Assembly: GCF_045865695.1 (NCBI RefSeq)
Contig: NZ_BAACAP010000204.1
Span: 14,230-78,229 of the forward strand
DNA from: Scytonema sp045865695
GTDB taxonomy: Bacteria; Cyanobacteriota; Cyanobacteriia; Cyanobacteriales; Nostocaceae
Direction: 5' to 3'
DNA: 64,000 nt
Shown here: piece by piece, positions 27,604 to 36,000 of the stretch
Layout: every line of letters starts with the position of its first letter
How positions within the stretch are numbered: the stretch's first letter is position 1
Program-made: the position numbers and the translations under genes
Notes under the pieces: model-generated
The model's database searches: none
What the model saw: the letters and a program-made list of their open reading frames with translations, nothing else
What the model was told of the DNA's origin: nothing

Positions 27604-29046
27604 ATGCTACCAACTAAGCCCCAACTCCAGACGGAAAGTTTGCAAAGCTTAAAGCAAATCAACCTGAATGCAGCAGGAATCGATATAGGTGCCGATAATC
27701 ACTGGGTGAGCGTTCCGGCTGACCGTGATACACAGTGTGTGCGTCGTTTTGGATGTTTCACTGCAGAACTTTATGCTTTAGCTGATTGGCTGGCTAAATG
27801 TGGCGTGAACACCGTGGCTATGGAATCAACGGGAGTTTACTGGATACCAGTGTTTCAAATTTTGGAGGCACGAGGTTTTGAAGTCAAACTGGTAAATGCT
27901 CATTACGTCAAAACTGTACCTGGTCGCAAAAGTGATGTTCTTGATTGTCAATGGCTACAGCAGTTGCATACCTATGGTCTATTATCTGGGTCATTTCGTC
28001 CTGACGACCAAATTTGTGTGTTGCGTAGCTATATCCGCCAACGAGATAACTTGATTCGTAGTAGTACAACTCATGTGCTTCGTATGCAGAAAGCTTTGAC
28101 GGAAATGAATATACAGTTGCATCGAGTCATCACTGACATTACAGGCACTACAGGTTTAACAATTATCCGCGCTATTATTGCTGGTGAGCATAATCCACAA
28201 AAGTTAGCAAGCCTTAAAGACTGTCGTATCAAAAGCAGTACTGAGCAGATTGCTGCTGCCTTGACTGGAGACTATCGTGCCGAACAACTGTTCATTCTCC
28301 AACAAGAGTTGCACCTGTGGGAAGTCTATCAGTCTCAGATAGCTAGCTGTGATGAAAAAATTGAGCAGTGTCTGGCTGCATTTGATTCTAAAGTGGATGT
28401 GTCCGCAAAACCCCTATCAAAACCTAAGCAACGAGGCATAAAGCCCCGTGGCAATTCTCCTGCTTTTGACTTGCGTACCCATCTCTATCGCATTAGTGGT
28501 GTCGATTTTACCCGCATTGATGGTTTTGGAGTATTAACGGTGCAAGCTATCTTATCTGAGGTAGGGTTAGATCCAAGTCGCTTTCCAACAGTCAAGCATT
28601 TTACTTCTTGGCTTGGTCTGTGTCCTGGGTCTCGGATTACTGGCGGTAAGGTGAAAAGTTCTCAAACTCGCCCTGTGATTAATCGAGCAGCTCGCGCATT
28701 CCGGATGGCGGCTCAATCTTTACGCAACAGTCGCACTGCCTTGGGCGCTTTCTATCGACGGTTACGAGCGCGTTGCGGTACTCCCAAAGCTATTACAGCT
28801 ACAGCTCATAAACTGGCAAGAATTTTCTACTACCTGTGGACAACTGGCGGCGAGTATGCCGATCCCGGAGTGGACTACTACGAACAAAAATATCACGAAC
28901 GTATGGTGAACCAACTCAAGAAAAAGGCTCAATCTCTTGGCTTTGAACTTGTAGCACCGCCCTCTGTGACTGAGTGTGTTTCTTTCATGCTTAACGGGGG
29001 CAAATCGCACCCGTTAGGGGCTTACGTCGAACTCAGGTCGGATTAA
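27604..29046 (+). CDS. IS110-family DEDD transposase (recombinase)
   Basis: The N-terminal RuvC-like domain has G-I-D-I-G (Asp27), A-M-E-S-T-G-V-Y-W (Glu74) and K-S-D-V-L-D (Asp111, Asp114), giving the DEDD set. The C-terminal Transposase_20 domain holds the helix-hairpin-helix IDGFGVLTVQAILSEVG and the serine-bearing PGSRITGGKVKSSQ stretch that supplies the nucleophile. At 480 residues it is longer than the usual 330-450. It appears intact and so could be active. AAGGGGG lies about 10 bp before the ATG. The last 23 codons coincide with the right inverted repeat. Confidence 0.95.
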   Translation: MLPTKPQLQTESLQSLKQINLNAAGIDIGADNHWVSVPADRDTQCVRRFGCFTAELYALADWLAKCGVNTVAMESTGVYWIPVFQILEARGFEVKLVNAHYVKTVPGRKSDVLDCQWLQQLHTYGLLSGSFRPDDQICVLRSYIRQRDNLIRSSTTHVLRMQKALTEMNIQLHRVITDITGTTGLTIIRAIIAGEHNPQKLASLKDCRIKSSTEQIAAALTGDYRAEQLFILQQELHLWEVYQSQIASCDEKIEQCLAAFDSKVDVSAKPLSKPKQRGIKPRGNSPAFDLRTHLYRISGVDFTRIDGFGVLTVQAILSEVGLDPSRFPTVKHFTSWLGLCPGSRITGGKVKSSQTRPVINRAARAFRMAAQSLRNSRTALGAFYRRLRARCGTPKAITATAHKLARIFYYLWTTGGEYADPGVDYYEQKYHERMVNQLKKKAQSLGFELVAPPSVTECVSFMLNGGKSHPLGAYVELRSD

Positions 29047-29084
29047 ATACGGAAAGCCACCAGTGAGCTTCATTAACTGCTCGA

Positions 29085-29372
29085 GTTCAGGTCTGGAAGA
29101 GTAATGGCACATTCCTGACTCATCTAATTGGACATAGTGCTGGAGTTAAGGGATTAGCGTTCGCTCCTGACGGCAAAACTCTGGCTTCGGCTTCTGAGGA
29201 CAAAACGGTAATTTTGTGGAATTTAGAGCAGTCTGTAGAGTTGGATAAGGTAGTTGCAGTGGGTTGCGATTGGGTGCGGGATTATCTGCTCACTAATGTC
29301 GAAGTGAAGGAGGAGAATAGACATTTGTGCCGCAATGCGCTGCGGCTTTCAGCAGATCGCTCTCCCCAATAG
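29085..29372 (+). pseudogene. C-terminal fragment of a WD40-repeat gene
   Basis: The frame reads one full WD40 unit: IGHSAGVKGLAFAPDGKTLA, then SASEDKTVILWNLE. A tail follows with GCDWVRDYLLTN and RHLC, like the endings of cyanobacterial nSTAND-WD40 proteins. It stops at TAG 29370-29372. It has no start and adjoins the IS110 right end, so the rest of the gene is gone. Confidence 0.85.
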
Positions 29373-29522
29373 GCATCTCTAGCAACTTCCAATTTGAACG
29401 GGTCACTTATTTTCGCCAGCCCGGTCTAAGTCTGGGTGCAAAAGGGGGAGCAACCAGGGCAAACGTATCTAAATTTGTCTTGACAAAAATTTTAATTCAT
29501 GCATAAACAAAAAAATGAGAAT

Positions 29523-29835
29523 TTATCGTTTGCTACCACCGTTTCTGTCGCGCAAATATTCCCAAATCCGCCGAATTTCAGTTCGGAATTCTTGGCGGTC
29601 AAGGGCTGCTTGCTGTCTGTCTTGGGCTGCTTGCGCTCAATCCTGCTCTGCTTGTATGGCTAGAATATCAACACGATTGGTTACTTCAGCAACATTGGTA
29701 GTTAGTGCGTCTACTCTTTGGTTTACTGCGGCTACATTCTCGGTAAGTTACTGGATGTTGTTATGTTCTATCTCTGCTTGAAGATGATGATGCATTTCAG
29801 CAATGCTCAATAAGTCTTGGAACTGGTCGAGTGTT
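29523..29835 (-). pseudogene. coiled-coil hypothetical protein gene with two in-frame stops
   Basis: The reverse strand reads LDQFQDLLSIAEMHHHLQAE, a stop, LTENVAAVNQRVDALTTNVA, then NRVDILAIQAEQD, a stop, and QDRQQAALDRQEFRTEIRRI, ending at 29523. The heptad pattern and the Q/R/A-rich end are typical of small cyanobacterial coiled-coil proteins. Two in-frame stops make it a pseudogene. The rest of 29373-30030 shows no gene. Confidence 0.7.
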
Positions 29836-30030
29836 ATTTATTCCCAATATTTGTTTTGTAAGCTGCGGGTATTTTTGAATATAATGAAGTGTATTTTTCA
29901 TTTTGGTAGACGGGTCAAAATTCCATTCTACCATTTTTTTGACACCAAGTTAATATTTCGGACATGCTGTATATGTCTTTGATATGCTTGAGTAATTTGT
30001 CTTCAAAAAGGTCGATAAGTCTCCTTAGAA

Positions 30031-30447
30031 CTAAGAATATACTTCGTCTGCACCTTTTAACATTACATGAGCAATTGCTCCGAAGGCATCTGTCCAGGCT
30101 TGCTTGACTTCAGGAGTCCAATCTTGCTGAAGATACTGCTCAAACGTTGTTAGCAGTGCTTGCCCAACTAGGGGGTAATGTTCGGGAGCGGTTCCATATC
30201 TGACGTGCTTGGCTCCTAGAGTTTTGAGAGCTTCTTCTAAAACCTCTGACTTCCGAAGATTTTGTACTACCAAGACTAGAGCCGCTAACAGATGTTTGCG
30301 TTGCTCGACCATATTAGTCTTGGCAAATAACGGCTTTGCTTCTGGGTGAGCTGTAAACAGGTTTTCGTAGAAACTAGCTACAAAGTCCTCAGCGCGAGGT
30401 TTTATTTGAGCGAAACTTTGCTCTAATAGTTCAACATTTAAAGACAT
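30031..30447 (-). CDS. single-domain globin
   Basis: This 138-residue protein is a complete bacterial haemoglobin of the Vitreoscilla/flavohaemoglobin-globin type without a reductase domain. Tyr27 fits position B10, Gln49 fits E7, and His81 in LGAKHVRYG is the proximal haem ligand. Such globins bind oxygen or nitric oxide in the cytoplasm. The gene stands alone. Upstream, at about 30518-30545, a GAAACTC/GAGTTTC hairpin with a short T run is seen, of unknown role. Confidence 0.9.
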   Translation of the reverse strand: MSLNVELLEQSFAQIKPRAEDFVASFYENLFTAHPEAKPLFAKTNMVEQRKHLLAALVLVVQNLRKSEVLEEALKTLGAKHVRYGTAPEHYPLVGQALLTTFEQYLQQDWTPEVKQAWTDAFGAIAHVMLKGADEVYS

Positions 30448-31034
30448 AGTTTTTTCCTAACGTAATTTTTTATACAAAACCCTAATGAATGTTGGCGAAG
30501 TTCTGGACACTGTAGAAGAAACTCTACTCTTTGGGAGTTTCTTTTGCAAGAGTTGGCTTAACATTTTTCCTGTGATTTGGACATAATATATCAAACCTTA
30601 TCAGGTTTTAAAAATAAAGCTATTCTTTTTTAAAATCAACCTACTTTTCCTACTTCGACTTTCGACTTTTTTGATGAATTACGGCAGTCGAACAAATATT
30701 GGAGAAAGGGCAGTTGAGAGCGATCGCGCCAACAGGGGTTAAATGCAGGTTTTCACTTTCTCCCATGACCAAGGTGGGGTAGATGCGATACACTCGCCTA
30801 TCTACGGCGTGCGATCGCCTTTGGCGTGGCGAGAGCCAATCGCGTTGGCAACGAGAACAGACCCTGACGCTTACCATTTCGCGTAGAAAATCTTCCTTGT
30901 CTACAATACCTCCCGTCTTCCTTGTCTTACCTTCAGGAATTGTAAAAAACCTACCCCTGTGAGGGGGCTAGGGGGGATCGTGTGTAGCAATCATTTGGTG
31001 AAATGGTATTAAATCCATTGCACGGTACATAATT
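30448..31034. other. intergenic region with interspersed repeats
   Basis: No supported gene lies here. The stretch 30720-30860 holds GCGATCGC octamers and inverted GGCGT/ACGCC motifs typical of cyanobacterial short repeats. A reading frame on the minus strand through it has the composition of repeat sequence. A terminator-like hairpin occurs at 30518-30545. Confidence 0.5.
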
Positions 31035-31484
31035 ATGATTTCTTTACCAGCAGAATGTGTTCTTCGCAAAGCAACATCTGAAGATATTTGGTCTATCCGG
31101 CTACTGGTATTGAGAGCAGCACTCGATCCTACTCAAATCAGATGGCAGCAATTTTGGGTTATAGAATGCAAGGGTCAGATAGTAGCATGCGGACAACTCC
31201 GCAACTTTTCTAGAGTACAAGAACTTGGAAGTTTAGTCGTGTTACCTGCATGGAGAGGTCGCGGTTTGGGAAGAATCTTAACACAACATCTGATTCATCA
31301 AGCAACTTTGCCACTTTATTTAGAATGCTTAGGTCAGCAATTAGCTCAGTTTTACAGCCGCTTTGGCTTTACTCCAGTCGCTTTTGAGAATTTACCACCA
31401 TCTCTTAAACGTAAGTTTGGTATATCACAATTAGGGAAAAAGCTCATCAGAATTCCTGTTGTATTTATGCACTATGACCAGTGA
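31035..31484 (+). CDS. GNAT-family N-acetyltransferase
   Basis: The acetyl-CoA-binding motif A is clear: LGSLVVLPAWRGRGLGRILT, with R-G-R-G-L-G as the pyrophosphate loop. Motif B follows as LYLECLGQQLAQFYSRFGF, ending in the usual FY..FGF. The acceptor is unknown. At 149 residues it is full length. The 3' flank (31486-31515) carries the CAGTGACCAGTGAAC-type short repeats seen in many cyanobacterial spacers. Confidence 0.85.
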   Translation: MISLPAECVLRKATSEDIWSIRLLVLRAALDPTQIRWQQFWVIECKGQIVACGQLRNFSRVQELGSLVVLPAWRGRGLGRILTQHLIHQATLPLYLECLGQQLAQFYSRFGFTPVAFENLPPSLKRKFGISQLGKKLIRIPVVFMHYDQ

Positions 31485-31671
31485 ACAGTGACCAGTAATC
31501 AGTGAACAGCGATAGTCGATTAAGTATTTCATACTTGTTAATAAGGTAATAGATGATGGTGTTTTAGTACTGCATATGTCACTGGTAATAAATAAGCTAA
31601 AACTCCATCTCTAGACTCAAGCATCCAATGTGTAAAGACGTTAACACCTAAAATACACGGGAGCGTGGTAG

Positions 31672-31736
31672 CCCCGAAAGATAAGTCTCAAGACATTAAA
31701 TGAATTGAGACTTATATGTTATTTATATCGGGGTGG
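31672..31736. other. nested hairpin
   Basis: CCCCGA (31674-31679) and TCGGGG (near 31728-31733) form an outer stem. Inside, AAGTCTCAA and TTGAGACTT (31683-31713) form a perfect 9-bp stem. It lies just left of a palindrome-bounded element and may belong to it or be a small RNA. Confidence 0.45.
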
Positions 31737-31742
31737 AAACGC

Positions 31743-32263
31743 GACACGTCCCATTTTAATGGGCGTAGTGTGGTATATTTTTATTAGTAGCTTTTGAGTA
31801 CATAGGCTTAATTAAGTGAAGGTACGCAAATGCTTACGCCCTTACGGGTTCGCCACTCCTCTACGAAAGGAAACCTTTCTACAAGGGTGGACTCACTACG
31901 TTGTATTTGTCCAACGTCCATGGTTGAAAGTACACCGGACTTGTTGTTTGGACAAGAAATCAGGAAAGTTTTCATGTATTGTGGGGCGGAGCCGCTCCCG
32001 TGGTCGGCATGAAAGCAATGACCTAAACTGCGAGTTGAGTAGGCTAGTCCGAAAGCCCGTGTCCCTGGTAGAGCGGCAGAGCGGTTTGACCCATAGCTAG
32101 AAAACGTTGACCAGATAGTCATCCTATGCAAATAGGTTCGGACGAAAAGTTGACGCCTACTTCTAGCCTGAATCCGCTAAATTCTATTTAGCGGTGTGGC
32201 TCAACAAGTTAAGCAACCCCAAGGCGGTAATGGAGTATGACGCCCATTAAAATGGGCCGTGTC
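31743..32263. mobile_element. 521-bp palindrome-bounded non-coding element
   Basis: A 24-bp inverted repeat (31743-31766 and 32240-32263, one mismatch) frames the block. Each end contains its own CCCATT..AATGGG hairpin, the layout of IS200/IS605-derived palindrome-associated elements. Inside I find no gene but several stems: TTGTCCAA/TTGGACAA enclosing GTCC/GGAC (about 31906-31953), GGGGCGG/CCGCTCCC (about 31982-31998), and CCGCTAAAT/ATTTAGCGG near 32178. The content looks like structured RNA, perhaps a relic of an omega-type guide RNA (inference). The flanking 31485-31742 and 32264-32318 hold no gene. Confidence 0.5.
31836..31900. repeat. two-hairpin interspersed repeat, second copy
   Basis: CCC-TTA-CGGG is followed by TTCGCCA...TGG-x-CTCAC, enclosing GAAAGG-AAA-CCTTTC. 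The same plan occurs at 3223-3293 with GGAGGG-AAA-CCCTCC. Stem bases differ on both sides while pairing is kept. Confidence 0.6.
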
Positions 32264-32318
32264 TTAGTTTCTCCTTGGTCTAAAGACGCAAGGTTTCCCT
32301 ACTCCCGGAGGTTTTTAG

Positions 32319-32825
32319 ATGACAGATTCACAAGAGCGCAATCAAACAATTCAGAAGCTGCGCGAACTTATAAAGGATATGGACATTGGAATGCTGACTA
32401 CAATCGATGAAGACGGAACGTTGCATAGTCGCCCCATGTCAACCAACTCTGAAGTGGAATTTGATGGAGACCTCTGGTTCTTTACTTACGCCAGTTCTCA
32501 CAAAGTTTTGGAGATCGAACAGCACCAGCAGGTTAACGTTAGCTTTTCTGACCCTAAAGCGCAAACCTATGTTTCTATGTCAGGTATAGCTCAGTTGGTA
32601 CGCGATCGCAATAAAATACAAGAGTTGTGGAAACCTCAGCTTAAAGCCTGGTTTCCTAAAGAATTAGAAGAACCCGACATTGCTTTACTCAAAGTGAATG
32701 TTGAAAAAGCAGAGTACTGGGATGCACCATCGGGTTTTATCGCACATACAATTGGTTTGGTGAAAGCAGTAACCACAGGTGAGAAACCCAAAGTTGGTGA
32801 AAATGAAAAAGTCACCCTGAAGTAA
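32319..32825 (+). CDS. pyridoxamine-5'-phosphate-oxidase-like (general stress protein 26) protein
   Basis: The split-barrel flavin-binding fold is recognisable: MLTTIDEDGTLHSRPMSTNS, DLWFFTYASSHKV and VNVSFSDPKAQTYVSMSGIA. These are the three strands typical of the GSP26/PNPOx-like family. Members bind FMN or F420 and their substrates are mostly unknown. GGAGG lies 8 bases before ATG 32319. It follows the palindrome-bounded element. Confidence 0.85.
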   Translation: MTDSQERNQTIQKLRELIKDMDIGMLTTIDEDGTLHSRPMSTNSEVEFDGDLWFFTYASSHKVLEIEQHQQVNVSFSDPKAQTYVSMSGIAQLVRDRNKIQELWKPQLKAWFPKELEEPDIALLKVNVEKAEYWDAPSGFIAHTIGLVKAVTTGEKPKVGENEKVTLK

Positions 32826-32865
32826 GGGACTTCCAAACAAAAAAGTCTCCAAAAAACTTCTTGTG

Positions 32866-32886
32866 GTACGGGCGTCCCGCCCGTAC
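32866..32886. repeat. GTACGGGC/GCCCGTAC hairpin repeat
   Basis: An 8-bp stem follows CTTGTG, the same family as 56046-56064 (AACGGGCG/CGCCCGTT). The stem changes are compensated. It lies 40 bp after a stop codon and could end transcription. Confidence 0.6.
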
Positions 32887-33013
32887 TAGATAAGAGAGCG
32901 ATCTATCGATCTGAAAACTACTGGAAAATTTCGAGATAAATTTTGGTTCTCGTTAGTAAAAAACTACAAGTATCTGGGAACACTAAATCTGGTACTCTTG
33001 AAGATTTAGCAGT

Positions 33014-36000
33014 ATGGTTAGTAACCAAATCAGTATTCCTGGATATCAAGCGCTCGAACAAATTTATAATGGTTCGAGAACCATTGTTTATCGAGCTTGT
33101 CGAGAGACTGACTGCTTACCCGTAGTTATTAAACTGCTGAAGAATCCCTATCCCAATTTTAGCGAACTCTTATCATTTCGCAATCAGTACGCGATCGCTC
33201 GAAAAGTCCCCCTTGCTGGTACAGTGAAACCGTTGGCGCTTTTGCCATATCGTCAGGGCTATGCCTTAATTATGGAAGATATCGGCGGTATTTCCCTGTC
33301 AAATTATCTCAAACAACAGGCACTTAGCGATTGCTCCCCCCAATTCCACCCCCATAAAAAGCAGTGCGACTCTATTTCCCACACCCCTTGTGTCCTAAAA
33401 GTTGACGAATTTTTCACCATTGGCATACAACTGGCACAGACATTAGCAGAATTACATCGCTGTCAGGTCATTCATAAAGACCTCAAACCAGCTAATATTT
33501 TGATTCAGCCCCAAACAAAAGAAGTCAAACTCATTGACTTTAGTATTTCATCTTTATTACCGAGAGAAACACAGGAAATTCAAAATCCTAAAATTCTGGA
33601 AGGGACTTTAGCCTATCTCTCCCCCGAACAGACCGGGCGGATGAACAGGGGGATTGATTACCGTAGCGATTTTTATTCTCTTGGCGTGACGTTCTACGAA
33701 CTCCTAACGGGACAACTCCCCTTTGTCATTAACGATCCCATGGAGTTGCTTCACTGTCATATTGCAGTGCAAGCACCCGTGGCTCATGACCTCAACGCTG
33801 ATATTCCACCCATTCTCTCGGAAATTCTTGCCAAATTAATGGCAAAGAACGCGGAAGATCGCTATCAGAGCGCGTTGGGACTAAAATATGACTTGGAACT
33901 GTGTCAGACGCAATGGCAGAAAAACGGCAACAGGGCTTGGTTTACTCTAGCACAGCGCGATAGAAGCGATCGCTTCAATATTCCTGAGCGTCTTTACGGT
34001 AGAGAAGTTGAGGTGATTGAGCTACTGAGTGCTTTTAATCGCGTCAGTGAAGGCAAATCAGAACTGATGCTGGTGGCTGGATTCTCCGGGATTGGCAAAA
34101 CTGCCGTTGTTAATGAAGTGCATAAACCAATTGTCCGGCAACAAGGTTACTTCATTAAAGGCAAATACGACCAATTCAACCGTAACATTCCACTCTCTGC
34201 CTTTGTACAAGCTTTGCGGGATTTAATGAGACAGTTGCTGTGTGAAGATGATGAGCAACTAGCGCGGTGGCAAACTCACCTCAAAATAGTCTTGGGGGAA
34301 AATGCCCAAATCGTTATTGAGGTAATTCCTGAGTTAGAGCAAATTATTGGCGAACAACCTCCGGTTCCGACACTCTCAGGGAGTACAGCCCAAAACCGCT
34401 TTAATTTAGTTTTTCAAAAGTTCATTCAGGTATTCGCTACACAAACACATCCGTTGGTTATCTTTTTAGACGATTTGCAATGGGCAGATTCAGCTTCGTT
34501 AAATCTCATGCAGGTGTTGATGAGCCAAAGTCAAGGGGGATATCTACTGTTAATTGGCGCGTATCGCGATAATGAAGTGTCACCCGTTCATCCGTTGATG
34601 TTGACTCTCGAAGAACTTAAGAAAGCTCGTGTCACAGTCAATATAATGACATTGACTGCTTTAAATCAAAGGAGTTTGAATGCGTTGGTTGCGGATACTT
34701 TGCAATGTCGAGAAACAGTGGCTCAACCTCTGAGCGAGTTGGTGTATCAAAAGACAAAAGGAAATCCTTTTTTCAGCACGCAGTTTCTTAAAGTATTGCA
34801 CGAAGATGGGTGGATTGAGTTTGATACTCAAATGGGACATTGGCAGTGCGATCTGGCGAAGGTGAGATCTCTCTCGCTAAGTGACGATGTAGTAGAATTC
34901 ATGGCAATGCAGTTGCAGAAGTTGCCACTTGCGACTCAAAATCTTTTGAGACTTGCGGCTTGTATTGGCAATCAATTTGATTTGGTGACTCTGGCAATTG
35001 TTTCCGAACAAACTCAACTCGAAGTCGCAACCGTGCTATGGTATGCACTAGAGGAAGGGTTGGTGATTCCGCAAAGCCAAGTGTATAAATTTTATCAAAC
35101 TTCGTCATTGGTCAATGGTCATTTGTCATTAGAAAAAAGCGAACAAATGACTATTGACAAAGGACAAAGAACAATTTACAAATTTCTGCACGATCGCGTC
35201 CAACAAGCTGCCTATTCCCTAATTCCTAGTCATGAGAAACAACCCATCCACCTGAAAATTGGACAGTTACTTCTGAAGAATACACCGATTGCTAAGCAAG
35301 AAGAACGCATTTTTGAAATTGTAGGTCAACTCAATAGAGCAGTTGAGTTAATTACCCAATTCACAGAACGTCAAACCCTAGCGGAATTTAATTGGATGGC
35401 AAGCTGTAAGGCAAAAGCTGCTACCGCTTATACCGCCGCCCTTGAGTATGCTCGTACAGGGATCTGTTTACTAGATGACAAATGCTGGCAAAGTCAGTAT
35501 GAGTTGACCCTGGCATTGTATCAAGTTGCAACGGAAGCTGCTTATCTCAGTGGGGAGCTAGAGCAGATGGAAACTTTTGCCAATGATGTTTTAAGTTATG
35601 CAAAGACTCCTTTAGATCGAGTCAGCGTTTATGAGGTCAAAATTGATGCAATCACCGCTAAAGGACAATTTGCAGATGCGATCGCAGTGGCGCTTGTTAT
35701 TTTAAGCCAATTGGGAGTAGAATTGCCTCCTGCCACTGAAGAAAACGTTGCAGTTGCTTTTCAATCTGTCTTAAATGCAATGGGAGAACAGTTACCTTCA
35801 GAGTTACTAACACTACCAGAAAATATCGATAAAAATTTGCTTGCGGTAGCCAGAATTTTAACATCTGTAGCACCCACTGCTTATCTGTTCGACCCAATGT
35901 TATACACACTTGTGGTTTTAAAAAAGGTTTATTTATCAGTTGTATATGGTAACGATCCAACCTCAACCTTTGGTTATGTTAGCTATGGCATATTGATGTG

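Larger units (their letters stand above)
27299..29046 (+). mobile_element. IS110-family insertion sequence
   Basis: The element consists of a left non-coding end of about 240 bp and one DEDD transposase gene. A 64-bp inverted repeat (27299-27362 versus 28974-29037, two mismatches) frames it; the right copy lies inside the 3' end of the transposase gene. IS110 elements usually lack long terminal inverted repeats, so the left copy may instead be the tail of a second, inverted element. No target duplication is expected for this family. WD40 and AAA gene scraps on the two sides show it sits in old debris. Exact outer ends are uncertain. Confidence 0.75.

Noticed and set aside
30650..30877. 75-residue minus-strand frame
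   Set aside because: It runs through HIP1-rich interspersed repeat sequence and reads as repeat, not protein.
31980..32100. Possible tRNA within the structured element
   Set aside because: I could not build a four-arm cloverleaf with an acceptor stem; only separate hairpins are seen.
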